A stretch of DNA of 43,117 nt from assembly GCA_041784625.1 (NCBI GenBank), contig JBHBDS010000036.1:1-43117 (forward strand), written 5' to 3'. The notes beneath the pieces are model-generated. The model saw only the letters and a list, made by a program, of their open reading frames with translations, was not told the DNA's origin and did no database searches. Source of the stretch: JAUNKE01 sp041784625. Its GTDB lineage: Bacteria > Bacillota > Clostridia > Peptostreptococcales > Filifactoraceae. Both the position numbers and the translations under genes were made by a program. Shown here piece after piece: positions 17,058-25,124 of the stretch (position 1 is its first letter; every line of letters starts with the position of its first letter).

Positions 17058-18178
17058 GCAGAGAAAGAGTCATCGACTGGAAGAAAATACAGAATATTGA
17101 GTGGAAAAATTTCTATTCAGCTTCCTTTGTGCGGATAAAAAACAGAATACTTTATCGGAATATTTCTGCGAGTAAAAAAAGAAATTTCTATTATATGTTG
17201 GCATTTTATTTGGAAAGCAAAATGCCACTGGAAGAGGCGCTTCGGTTGCTGCTCGAGGACCTCAAGTTACCAGCGATATTGTCGATTAAAAAGCAGATTC
17301 AAAACGGAAGATGTCTTGCGGATGTGCTTAGAGAATATGATTTGGCAGATGAATTTATGTATTCTTGCCTGATGCTTGGCGAAAATACGGGCGACTATAT
17401 CAAGTCGTTCAAGCAGATTGTAGAATATCTGAATCAAAAAGAGGAAAATCAGAAATTTTTTGTACGAGTGAGCAGTTATCCGATATTGCTTTTTGTGTTG
17501 ATGTTTGCGTTGCTCGGATTCATTATTTTTGTCCTCACGCCGCAGATTTATCATACGATTGACAGCGTGGGTGCGCATATTCCATGGTCCTTACAGATTT
17601 TTTATCGCATGAACAGGTTTTTTATGCAAAATAGTGCAATGATTGGATTTCTGGCATTATTTATTTTCGGTGCGCTTTGGATATACAAAGACAAAGTGAG
17701 TCGGTTTGTGACAGTGCGTTTTCTAAAAATGAGTTGGATGCAGTCGATTTCTCGAACTTTTTTGGCAAGAAGTATTCTCTGGCAGATGGAAGTGCTCTAT
17801 GGTGCTGGACTTAGCATGACCGAGGTGATCGACATCGTAATAAGTAATACAAAATTCGCTGGGACACGCACATTGCTTGAGGAAATATTACTATCCATAC
17901 GCCAAGGTGTTGCACTTCACCATGCGATGGATCGCAGCGGATTATTTCCATCTGCGGTCATATCTTATGTTCGTCTGGGAGAAGAAACTGATAGTTTACC
18001 AGAAAATCTGCATTCTGCTTTGATGTTCTTAAACATTAAAACAAATGATATTGCAGAAAATTTGAAACGGATCATTCAGCCGACACTCGTCATCATTGCA
18101 GGAGGAATGATTTCGCTCATTTTGGCGATGGTTCTGCCAATCATCAACTCGATTACATACCTAGGAGGGCTATCGTGA
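17054..18178 (+). CDS. pilC: Inner membrane platform protein (PilC/GspF family)
   Basis: Polytopic platform on which PilB/GspE drives pilin assembly. The 374-residue protein has two T2SSF-type halves. The first (about 40-160) contains MLAFYLESKMPLEEAL and YSCLMLGENTGD, the second (about 230-350) contains LYGAGLSMTEVIDIV and SYVRLGEETDSLPENL. Three membrane helices are visible (near 140-160, 195-210 and 340-365). The start overlaps pilB in an ATGA junction with GGAGGAGG upstream. It is slightly shorter than typical PilC (about 400). Confidence 0.88.
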   Translation: MSRERVIDWKKIQNIEWKNFYSASFVRIKNRILYRNISASKKRNFYYMLAFYLESKMPLEEALRLLLEDLKLPAILSIKKQIQNGRCLADVLREYDLADEFMYSCLMLGENTGDYIKSFKQIVEYLNQKEENQKFFVRVSSYPILLFVLMFALLGFIIFVLTPQIYHTIDSVGAHIPWSLQIFYRMNRFFMQNSAMIGFLALFIFGALWIYKDKVSRFVTVRFLKMSWMQSISRTFLARSILWQMEVLYGAGLSMTEVIDIVISNTKFAGTRTLLEEILLSIRQGVALHHAMDRSGLFPSAVISYVRLGEETDSLPENLHSALMFLNIKTNDIAENLKRIIQPTLVIIAGGMISLILAMVLPIINSITYLGGLS

Positions 18179-18609
18179 AAATTTTTCAATACAATGCAAT
18201 CACTCAAGAAATTTCCTCGTGCAAACCTCAGGGAAAAATTGATTTGAGCAAAGGGAATCAAGTTATTGTCATGAAAATAAATTCGAATACGAAAACCCAA
18301 AATGTTGTGGAAATTACTTTCGGAAAATCGGAAATAGATTCATTAATACTAACAAAAAAAGAAGCGCAAAAACTAATTCAATACTGTGGATACAACAATC
18401 TTCAGATGCAAAAAGTGTTCGTATATACACCAAAATTATTTTTGCTGGGGCAAATGGAGGAGAATCGAAAAAATGTTTTTCTGAAACTTGGAGAATCCTA
18501 TTTTGTCGGAGAAAATAATCAAGTTCGAGAATTATCTCAAGTGGACACGTTATTAAAGTATGGAAAATATTTTGAGCCTGAAAATATTTTGGTATGGGAG
18601 GAGCGATGA
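18175..18609 (+). CDS. Uncharacterised protein of the pilus operon
   Basis: Unrecognised 144-residue soluble-looking protein, no signal peptide or membrane helix, starting at GTG 18175 in a four-base overlap with pilC and ending in a four-base overlap with the PilN-like gene. Its position matches where PilM is found in canonical pilM-N-O operons, but I see no actin-like phosphate or adenosine motifs and it is less than half the length of PilM. It may be a shortened functional replacement or an unrelated accessory factor. Strict translational coupling suggests it belongs to the assembly machine. Confidence 0.7.
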   Translation: MKIFQYNAITQEISSCKPQGKIDLSKGNQVIVMKINSNTKTQNVVEITFGKSEIDSLILTKKEAQKLIQYCGYNNLQMQKVFVYTPKLFLLGQMEENRKNVFLKLGESYFVGENNQVRELSQVDTLLKYGKYFEPENILVWEER

Positions 18610-19055
18610 AAGCAAGCAAGTACAGTCTAAATCATGAACTTCTGCAATTTGCGAATCGAGAACGTAAAGTGGAACTGCTTCTTTTGCTCGTTCTGGTTTT
18701 GTTTATCGGATTTAATTTATTCTTGTTTTTGCAAGAGGAAAAATATTCTCAATTGCACACTCTGCACGCTGAACAGGAGTATGATGCGCAAGAAGCAGAG
18801 TATCACTCATTTTTGCGTTCGACGGCATTTTTGAACGCATCTTTGCTGAGCGATCAAATGAAAAAACTGGAGATGCTTCATGCAAATCATATTCGACTAG
18901 AACAAAACCGAATTTTGTTGCATTACGAAGAATCATCACTGGAGTCAATCGAGCCAGATATTGTACTTCTTCGAGAAAATTTTGGGGAAGTAAAAATTCT
19001 TCAGCAGGAACAACAACTGGGCGAAAGTCGTATCATCATCGAGGTGAGCCTATGA
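18606..19055 (+). CDS. PilN-like bitopic alignment-complex protein
   Basis: A 149-residue protein with a short charged N-terminus, one membrane helix (about 22-42) and a mostly helical coiled region ending in a small alpha/beta segment. Size, topology and position fit PilN, which with PilO forms the periplasm-side alignment complex of type IV pili. ATG 18606 is used because GGAGG lies four bases upstream and it forms the same ATGA overlap as the other genes; ATG 18594 would include the ribosome site. Sequence similarity is weak, so the name rests on architecture and context. Confidence 0.55.
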   Translation: MKASKYSLNHELLQFANRERKVELLLLLVLVLFIGFNLFLFLQEEKYSQLHTLHAEQEYDAQEAEYHSFLRSTAFLNASLLSDQMKKLEMLHANHIRLEQNRILLHYEESSLESIEPDIVLLRENFGEVKILQQEQQLGESRIIIEVSL

Positions 19056-19486
19056 AGAATATCATCAAACTGAGCATTCTTTTTATGTCGCTGCTCTTAG
19101 TGTTTTTCACAATCCCGTCAATCAATAAAATTCAGCGATACAAAAATTCACTGCCGAAGCTGGCGATTAATGCAAAAGGGGAGATGCCCAAAATTGACAG
19201 CTACATTCTCAGTCAGCAAATTGAAAATCTGATTGAGAAATCGGATGTGCAAAAGAAAAAATATTCTTCGCAATTTCAGGATAGTGAGATGCTCGATATC
19301 TGTGTCTATGAGATGGAGCTGAAAGGAAAATGGGACAATCTTTCGAAACTATTTGATGAAATCATCCGAATTGAAGGAGCAAAACTGCGTCTTGTCGAGT
19401 GGACAAAAGACGATAATAGCGCTCACAATGTCTCGGGCTCCGATGGAATATTGCGCTTGCAGATTCTTTTTGCTGGAGGGAAATAG
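19052..19486 (+). CDS. PilO-like bitopic alignment-complex protein
   Basis: 144 residues: membrane helix (about 5-23), a helical linker and a C-terminal ferredoxin-like domain suggested by CVYEMELKGKWDNLSKLFDE and LRLVEWTKDD. The pattern of an expressed strand, then a helix with the LxxLFDEI phase, matches PilO-type domains. It overlaps the PilN-like gene by four bases. Predicted partner of the preceding product. Identification is by topology and operon place. Confidence 0.6.
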   Translation: MKNIIKLSILFMSLLLVFFTIPSINKIQRYKNSLPKLAINAKGEMPKIDSYILSQQIENLIEKSDVQKKKYSSQFQDSEMLDICVYEMELKGKWDNLSKLFDEIIRIEGAKLRLVEWTKDDNSAHNVSGSDGILRLQILFAGGK

Positions 19487-19487
19487 G

Positions 19488-19832
19488 ATGAAACAAGTTC
19501 AGAGTGGATTTGCTTTTGTGGATGTCATTATTTCGATTGCTATCGTGTCAATGATGGCACTCCTAATTGCAATTTCGAGCAATTCATATCATAAAAATCT
19601 GGTTACTCTTCGCTCTCTCGACCAAGTCGAAACCATCGTACAAAATGAGTTAATGCTGCTCTCAGAGACCAAACACAACGAGAATAAACACTACGATCAG
19701 ATTAATGTAACTTATCAAGTGCTGGAGGAAATTCGAGTTGGAGAAGCAAATATTCTTCGATTGAGAATGCTTGTGGAGGATTTGGAAAATGACACAAAAA
19801 AAGAATGCGAAGTTCTCTGTCAAGTCTCGTAA
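19488..19832 (+). CDS. Pilin-like protein (type IV prepilin, D at +5)
   Basis: 114-residue class III signal protein: short leader MKQVQSG, cleavage expected after G7, then FAFVDVIISIAIVSMMALL as the hydrophobic helix. The +5 residue is aspartate in place of the near-invariant glutamate. Minor pilins of the GspI/PilV kind have this size. ATG 19488 has GGAGG at 19476-19480; an upstream in-frame start at 19353 would lie within the PilO-like gene and is rejected. Its end overlaps the next gene by 44 bases. Confidence 0.72.
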   Translation: MKQVQSGFAFVDVIISIAIVSMMALLIAISSNSYHKNLVTLRSLDQVETIVQNELMLLSETKHNENKHYDQINVTYQVLEEIRVGEANILRLRMLVEDLENDTKKECEVLCQVS

Positions 19833-20802
19833 TGGATTTAGCACGATTCAGACCATCTTGATATTATCCGTGCTGATCACATTGATTGGTTCGACAGCGA
19901 GAATTTTTTCTATTAACATCAAGAATGCCAAGGCGGTGCAGAACAAATCGGAAATTAGTATTGCGATGCATAATGTGAATGTAATCGTCGATGCGGCAGT
20001 AGAGAGCGAAATCCACAGAATATTCGACCAAGCTAAGGCAAAAGCGGAAAAGGAGAGCGCGCAGAAAATAAAATCGGAAAATTCTTTGGGAGGAACTTCT
20101 TCGAACGAGCAAGAAAAATCTGCCGCAAGTGAAAATAGTGCATCGACAATTGTCAATCACAACACGGTGGACAACTTCAGCGATAATAAAGATGCAGCAA
20201 CTACCGAAAAAAGTACTGAGTCTAGCAACGAAGAATTAGAAGATAAAACCAGCGATTCGAAAAAAGATATTGCAAAAATTGCGAATGAAGATTCTAACAA
20301 CCAAGCGAAATCTGAAGTAATTGGTGAACCAGAAAAAGAGAAAAAGCGGAAGGCATTTATTGATCATATTATCGATGAGCTGAGGGTTAATCATTCCGCA
20401 GCAATCAAAAAAATCGACTACAACATTCAATCGATAATTGCAGAACAGGAAAATTTATTACGTGATCTTGGTATCAAAGTAGCGGTAAAACGATCCACTG
20501 GTACTGCTAAAATTCAGTTTGCACAACTCAAGAGACCCGATGGGAAATTACCAAGCATGGACGATGTATACCATTTGAAATTTTCCGATCTAACAGACAT
20601 TGCCCTTATTGAAAAAAGCAAAGTGCGTAGCTCTCGTGATCTGATGCTGCAAGTACCAATTCAAATCATTATCGAAGACAAAACTTTTTACATCACAAGA
20701 AATTACTATTTGGATTTTGATGAGGCGATATTAAAAGATGAAAATTTTGATTCCAAAATCCATCTGATTGTCGGAGAGACCAATTATGCGAGACTCAAAT
20801 AA
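19789..20802 (+). CDS. Large pilin-like protein with a disordered Ser/Lys/Glu-rich insert (Q at +5)
   Basis: 337 residues starting at ATG 19789 (GGAGG at 19775-19779). The leader ends in KSRNG and is followed by FSTIQTILILSVLITLIGS, a prepilin-type helix, with glutamine at +5. Residues about 82-190 form a low-complexity Ser/Lys/Glu/Asn/Ala-rich tract without hydrophobic pattern. The C-terminal 140 residues look globular. Minor pilins of PilX/GspK type may lack glutamate at +5, GspK because it caps the fibre. It may be a tip protein. It overlaps both neighbouring genes. Confidence 0.6.
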   Translation: MTQKKNAKFSVKSRNGFSTIQTILILSVLITLIGSTARIFSINIKNAKAVQNKSEISIAMHNVNVIVDAAVESEIHRIFDQAKAKAEKESAQKIKSENSLGGTSSNEQEKSAASENSASTIVNHNTVDNFSDNKDAATTEKSTESSNEELEDKTSDSKKDIAKIANEDSNNQAKSEVIGEPEKEKKRKAFIDHIIDELRVNHSAAIKKIDYNIQSIIAEQENLLRDLGIKVAVKRSTGTAKIQFAQLKRPDGKLPSMDDVYHLKFSDLTDIALIEKSKVRSSRDLMLQVPIQIIIEDKTFYITRNYYLDFDEAILKDENFDSKIHLIVGETNYARLK

Positions 20803-21331
20803 GAAACGAATATCTGCACAAAAAGGATTTACGCTGATCGAGCTCATCCTCGTTATCACGATCTTGTTATCTTTTGCATTTTTTGCGCTGCTAAAGGTGA
20901 GTCACCGGCCGATTGTTTTAGAGAACACGGCGAATGAACTGGTATCCGCATTGCGATATGCCAGAGCTTGCTATGAGGCGGGCGACAGTAATGTCAAATT
21001 TTCGATAGAGCTTGTCGATGGGCAAAATCATATTCGGATTCGAGAACGAGTCACAGAACATTTGAACGCCGAAATCACGGTGGACATTCCGATCGATCCG
21101 TCCATACGAATCATGAGCAAGAATATTCACGCTGAAACAACAAAGGATGAGAATGAAAAATCGCTTGATGGGTATTCGCAGCTTTTCACCAATAGCATTG
21201 AAATCACCTACTCAGGAAAAACAACCACTGGAAAAACTTTCGTTCTAATGAGCGACAAAGAAAAATATTACTACAAAATCACCATCGTTCCAACGACATC
21301 GAGAGTGCATTTATATAAACTCGAAAAATAA
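20786..21331 (+). CDS. GspH/FimT-like type IV pilin
   Basis: 181 residues with a canonical prepilin signal: leader ending KGFTLIELILVIT, glutamate at +5, hydrophobic helix to about residue 35, then the ANELVSALRYARA segment typical of GspH/FimT pseudopilins and a beta-rich C-terminus. I use ATG 20786, which has GGAG twelve bases upstream and overlaps the previous gene by 17 bases. It is the last gene of the pilus operon; no prepilin peptidase or PilT gene follows. Confidence 0.8.
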   Translation: MRDSNKKRISAQKGFTLIELILVITILLSFAFFALLKVSHRPIVLENTANELVSALRYARACYEAGDSNVKFSIELVDGQNHIRIRERVTEHLNAEITVDIPIDPSIRIMSKNIHAETTKDENEKSLDGYSQLFTNSIEITYSGKTTTGKTFVLMSDKEKYYYKITIVPTTSRVHLYKLEK

Positions 21332-21341
21332 TTTTTTGCTC

Positions 21342-21370
21342 TTTACGCAATCGATTATTTATGCTATTAT
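21342..21370 (+). promoter_or_regulatory. rpsO promoter (sigma-A type)
   Basis: TTTACG (21342-21347), a 17-base spacer and TATTAT (21365-21370). It would start transcription near 21377, just before the structured rpsO leader. Confidence 0.55.
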
Positions 21371-21382
21371 TACTAAGTATGA

Positions 21383-21453
21383 AATTTTCCTGTCGCTAGG
21401 ATTCTCGACACTCCGACGAAAGTCTTGGGGCCAGGGCATTGAAAATTAGGAGG
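21383..21453 (+). promoter_or_regulatory. Probable ribosomal protein S15 autoregulatory leader
   Basis: The rpsO 5' leader can fold as a three-way junction. AATTTTC (21383-21389) pairs with GAAAATT (21441-21447), TGTCG (21391-21395) with CGACA (21406-21410), and CTCCGAC with GTC-TT-GGGG around a GAAA loop (21411-21430). The closing helix ends at the AGGAGG ribosome site (21448-21453). S15 binds three-way junctions in 16S rRNA, and known S15 leaders use similar folds to repress rpsO translation. Pairings are by eye; S15 binding is inferred. Confidence 0.6.
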
Positions 21454-21457
21454 AACT

Positions 21458-21721
21458 ATGACAAAGCAACAAAAAGAGCAAATCATCAAAGATTATGCTG
21501 TACACGAAGGAGACACTGGGTCTGCTGAAGTGCAAATCGCACTACTAACTTTTAGAATCAACGAACTGAACGAGCATCTTAAAACGCACAAAAAAGACCA
21601 CCACTCAAGAAGAGGTCTATTTAAGATGGTTGGAACAAGAAGAAATCTTCAAAGATATTTGAAAGAAAAAGATCTTGATAGATACCATGCACTTATTCAA
21701 AGACTTGGACTTAGAAAGTAA
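21458..21721 (+). CDS. rpsO: 30S ribosomal protein S15
   Basis: Primary 16S rRNA-binding protein of the 30S platform. The 87-residue product has the family segments GDTGSAEVQIALLTFRINEL, LKTHKKDHHSRRGL and LQRYLKEKDLDRY. AGGAGG lies five bases before ATG 21458. It has its own promoter, structured leader and terminator, and is followed by pnp as in most bacteria. Confidence 0.98.
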   Translation: MTKQQKEQIIKDYAVHEGDTGSAEVQIALLTFRINELNEHLKTHKKDHHSRRGLFKMVGTRRNLQRYLKEKDLDRYHALIQRLGLRK

Positions 21722-21731
21722 GACAATCAAG

Positions 21732-21755
21732 AGAGCGGAGCGTTCCGCTCTTTTT
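21732..21755 (+). terminator. Terminator between rpsO and pnp
   Basis: AGAGCGG (21732-21738) pairs with CCGCTCT (21745-21751) around AGCGTT, followed by a run of five T (21751-21755). Hairpins at this place in other bacteria are RNase III or attenuation sites controlling pnp. Partial read-through is likely because no clear pnp promoter lies in the nine bases that remain before the pnp ribosome site. Confidence 0.85.
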
Positions 21756-21776
21756 GTGTAAATATTGGAGGTATTG

Positions 21777-23900
21777 ATGATACAAAAATTTGAAATGCAA
21801 CTAGGCAACAACACGCTAGAAGTTGAAATCGGAAAAGTTGCGGAACTTGCAAATGGAGCGTGTTTGGTACGCTGCAAGGACACGATGGTCCTTGTTACAG
21901 CAACCAATTCAAAAGAGCCAAGAGAAGGAATTGATTTTTTTCCGCTGAGCGTAGATTTTGAAGAAAGACTTTATTCAGTTGGAAAAATTCCAGGCGGCTT
22001 TATCAAAAGAGAGGGAAGACCTTCCGAAAAGGCGATTCTTACATCCCGCTTGATTGACCGTCCAATCCGCCCGCTATTTCCAAAAGGATATCGCAACGAT
22101 GTTCAAGTGGTTGCGACCGTGCTATCCGTTGATCCAGAAGTGAATCCAGATACAATCGCAATGATCGGATCGTCGGTGGCGCTATCGATTTCTTCGATTC
22201 CATTCAATGGACCAACAGGATCCGTATCCGTTGGACTAATTGACGGAGAATATATTCTAAACCCAGACCTTGCGCAAAGAGCGGCATCGGATATGTATCT
22301 CGTTGTTTCGGGAACCAAAGATGCTATCATGATGGTAGAGGCAGGGGCAAACGAAGTCTCCGAAGATGTAATGCTCGGCGCAATTCTATTTGCTCATGAG
22401 CAAATCAAAAAAATCGTCGCTTTTGTTGAAACAATTCAAGCTGCGGTTGGAAAAGAAAAAGCAGAATATAAGGTGTTTGCTGTTTCTGAAGAAATCGAGC
22501 AAGCAGTAACAGAATATGCAAAAGATAAGATGAAATCCGCAATCCTTACCAAGGACAAAACGGAGCGAATCGAAAATATGGATAAAGTAAAAGCAGAGAC
22601 GATGGAATATTTTGCAGAAATTTATCCAGAGCAAATGAAGGAAGTAGACGAAGTAATCTACAAGCTGACAAAAAATGGTGTGCGAGAGCTCATTCTTGTT
22701 GACCGCATTCGACCAGACAATCGAAAAATGGAAGAAATTCGTCCAATCTGGACAGAAGTTGGTACGCTTCCAAGAACGCATGGTAGCGGGATTTTCACAA
22801 GAGGACAAACGCAGGTTCTTTCTGTAACGACACTCAGCTCACTCGGCGATGCACAAACCATCGATGGACTCGGCGAAGAAGTCGAAAAACGTTACATGCA
22901 CCATTACAACTTCCCAGCGTACTCCGTTGGTGAAGCGAGACCATCTCGAGGACCAGGAAGACGTGAAATTGGTCACGGTGCGCTTGCAGAAAGAGCACTC
23001 GAGCCAATGATTCCAAGCAAAGAAGAATTCCCATACGCAATTCGTGTCGTATCGGAAGTTGTTTCATCCAACGGCTCCACATCGCAAGCATCCGTATGCG
23101 GAAGTACCTTGTCACTTCTTGACGCAGGAGTTCCACTCAAAGATATGGTCGCAGGAATTGCTATGGGACTCATCAAAGAAGAAGACAAAGTAGCAATCCT
23201 ATCCGACATTCAAGGAATGGAAGACTTCCTCGGCGATATGGACTTCAAAGTTGCTGGAACAAAAAATGGTATCACAGCAATCCAAATGGACATCAAAATT
23301 TCTGGAATCGACGAAGCAATCCTACGCCAGGCACTCGCACAAGCAAAAGAAGGACGTTTCCATATTTTGGCAGAGATGCAAAAAACAATCTCTGAGCCAA
23401 GACCAGAAATTTCGCAATATGCACCAGCGGTAATCACAATGCAAATCCACCCAGACAAAATCCGAGACGTAATTGGAACTGGCGGAAAAGTCATCAACAA
23501 AATCATCGAAGAAACAGGCGTCAAAATCGACATCGAACAAGATGGAACGGTATTCATTCTTGCGGTACAGCGAGACATGGGTAAAAAAGCGAAAGAAATT
23601 ATCGAAGGAATTGTCGAAGAGCCAGAAGTTGGGAAAACCTATAGCGCAAAAGTTACACGTATGATGGCATTCGGCGCATTTGTCGAAATTCTTCCAGGCA
23701 AAGAAGGATTGCTCCACGTTTCGCAATACGATCACAAACGCATCGAAAAAATCGACGACGTGCTCAAAGTAGGCGACGAAGTTCAAGTAAAATTGACTGA
23801 AATCGATGGACAAGGCAGACTGAACCTTTCGAGAAAAGCCTTGCTGCCAAAACCAGAGAGAACGGATCGCCCAGAGCGCAAAGAAAACAAACCAGAATAA
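21777..23900 (+). CDS. pnp: Polyribonucleotide nucleotidyltransferase (PNPase)
   Basis: Phosphorolytic 3'-5' exoribonuclease trimer of RNA decay. 707 residues, normal length: first RNase PH domain (with the FFPLSVDFEER region), all-helical linker, second RNase PH domain (TRGQTQVLSVTTL; GDMDFKVAGT), KH domain with the GTGGKVINKI loop, and an S1 domain (GAFVEILPGKEGLLHVSQY). ATG 21777 has GGAGG at 21767-21771; the in-frame TTG 21765 overlaps it and is rejected. A charged tail of about 15 residues ends the protein. Confidence 0.98.
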   Translation: MIQKFEMQLGNNTLEVEIGKVAELANGACLVRCKDTMVLVTATNSKEPREGIDFFPLSVDFEERLYSVGKIPGGFIKREGRPSEKAILTSRLIDRPIRPLFPKGYRNDVQVVATVLSVDPEVNPDTIAMIGSSVALSISSIPFNGPTGSVSVGLIDGEYILNPDLAQRAASDMYLVVSGTKDAIMMVEAGANEVSEDVMLGAILFAHEQIKKIVAFVETIQAAVGKEKAEYKVFAVSEEIEQAVTEYAKDKMKSAILTKDKTERIENMDKVKAETMEYFAEIYPEQMKEVDEVIYKLTKNGVRELILVDRIRPDNRKMEEIRPIWTEVGTLPRTHGSGIFTRGQTQVLSVTTLSSLGDAQTIDGLGEEVEKRYMHHYNFPAYSVGEARPSRGPGRREIGHGALAERALEPMIPSKEEFPYAIRVVSEVVSSNGSTSQASVCGSTLSLLDAGVPLKDMVAGIAMGLIKEEDKVAILSDIQGMEDFLGDMDFKVAGTKNGITAIQMDIKISGIDEAILRQALAQAKEGRFHILAEMQKTISEPRPEISQYAPAVITMQIHPDKIRDVIGTGGKVINKIIEETGVKIDIEQDGTVFILAVQRDMGKKAKEIIEGIVEEPEVGKTYSAKVTRMMAFGAFVEILPGKEGLLHVSQYDHKRIEKIDDVLKVGDEVQVKLTEIDGQGRLNLSRKALLPKPERTDRPERKENKPE

Positions 23901-23947
23901 ATGTCTCGAATGATAAATAAGTAAGAATCAATAGGCGACAAATGCTA

Positions 23948-23981
23948 AGCGACCATAGAATGCTTATTTCTACTGGTCGCT
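23948..23981 (+). terminator. Long hairpin after pnp, possible terminator
   Basis: AGCGACCATAGAA (23948-23960) pairs with TTCTA-C-TGGTCGCT (23968-23981), 13 base pairs with one bulged C and a seven-base loop. The bases after it (ATATTGTATT) are not a real T run, so it may be a weak terminator, a processing signal, or a structured element in the tetR leader. Confidence 0.5.
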
Positions 23982-24027
23982 ATATTGTATTCTGAACGAA
24001 ATAAATGCGTGGAATAGGGGGGACGAT

Positions 24028-25011
24028 ATGGAATGGCTTAGAGAGTCTGAATATCTTTTGAATATACCAAAAACAAAAAGAGGCTGGGCAACGCTGGAGC
24101 GCATTTGTGAGGCAGCGGAGCGTGAATTTTCGGAAAAAGGATTTAGTAATACGTCGGTCGTAGATATCACAAAGAGCGCAGATGTTGGTGCAGGAACTTT
24201 CTATCTGTATTTTGACAGCAAATTGGATATATATAAATACCTGTTAAAATCATACCACCACGATATCCGAAAAAATATTCGTGAACATGTCAAGGATTTG
24301 CCAACGCGCGAAGAGCAGGAGCGGGCAGGGTTGCGCTACTGGTTTGACTACGTTGACAAGAATCGATTTGTATTCAACATCGCATGGGAGTCCTTCTTCA
24401 TCGACAAAGCAATTTTTGATGAATACTACTCAACTTTTGGGGAGTCCTACGCACGCAATCTTGAAGTTGCTCAGGAAAACGGCGAAGTGCTAGACATGGA
24501 TTTGGAGGTACTGAGCTTTATCTTAATGGCGATTACCAACTTCCTGGCGGTTCACTGGGTTGTATTTAAGAAAAAGAACCACTATGATTTTATTACTGAC
24601 GAAACGATGAAGCTCCTTCGACATGGGATGTTCACAAGTTATGGGCTCGTTGAGGAAGATGCAGACCAAAGTGAAAAACATCATAACCTAACTACGAAGG
24701 CTATAGAATCTACAACGAAAAAATCTGCGCCATCAAAGGAATCGTCTGTGAAAAAGCTGAAGACTGCAACAAAGACATCAGAGCAAATAAAGAAAGAAAA
24801 AGCTTCAAACATAACGACAAAAAAATCGACCCCAAAAGGAGAAAAGGTCGTTCCAGCTCAAAAATCAAAACCTTCTACAAGTTCAACAAAATCAACGAAA
24901 GAGACTAATTCGACAAAATCACCAGAGAAGCCAGCAACGAAAAAGGCTTCCTCGGTGTCGGGCAAAAATATTAAGTCAGCACCAAGGAAAAAACTATCCC
25001 TAAAAAAATAA
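24028..25011 (+). CDS. TetR/AcrR family regulator with histone H1-like C-terminal tail
   Basis: 327 residues. The first 70 contain a TetR-type helix-turn-helix (TLERICEAAEREFSEKGF, TSVVDITKSADVGAGTFYLY). Residues about 75-210 form the helical ligand/dimer domain. Ordinary TetR proteins end near here, but this one continues for about 115 residues of a Lys/Ser/Thr/Ala/Pro-rich tract with roughly thirty lysines and almost no hydrophobic residues. It resembles H1-like nucleoid tails. GGGGGG lies six bases before ATG 24028. It likely controls the acyl-CoA ligase operon and flavoprotein downstream, whose promoters carry TTCATAT repeats. Ligand unknown. Confidence 0.85.
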   Translation: MEWLRESEYLLNIPKTKRGWATLERICEAAEREFSEKGFSNTSVVDITKSADVGAGTFYLYFDSKLDIYKYLLKSYHHDIRKNIREHVKDLPTREEQERAGLRYWFDYVDKNRFVFNIAWESFFIDKAIFDEYYSTFGESYARNLEVAQENGEVLDMDLEVLSFILMAITNFLAVHWVVFKKKNHYDFITDETMKLLRHGMFTSYGLVEEDADQSEKHHNLTTKAIESTTKKSAPSKESSVKKLKTATKTSEQIKKEKASNITTKKSTPKGEKVVPAQKSKPSTSSTKSTKETNSTKSPEKPATKKASSVSGKNIKSAPRKKLSLKK

Positions 25012-25025
25012 AGATTGCATAAAAT

Positions 25026-25066
25026 ACCAAAAATCCCACAGCTTTAGAACGCGTGGGATTTTTGGT
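25026..25066. terminator. Bidirectional terminator between convergent genes
   Basis: Perfect 14-bp stem ACCAAAAATCCCAC (25026-25039) with GTGGGATTTTTGGT (25053-25066), 13-base loop. The T run lies within the descending stem and is mirrored by the A run on the other strand. It can therefore serve both the tetR gene (+) and the flavoprotein gene (-) that converge here. Confidence 0.85.
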
Positions 25067-25124
25067 TTGTACACAGGGACAAAAATTTTTACAATGAATT
25101 TATGGAGTGTTTATGGAAACATGA

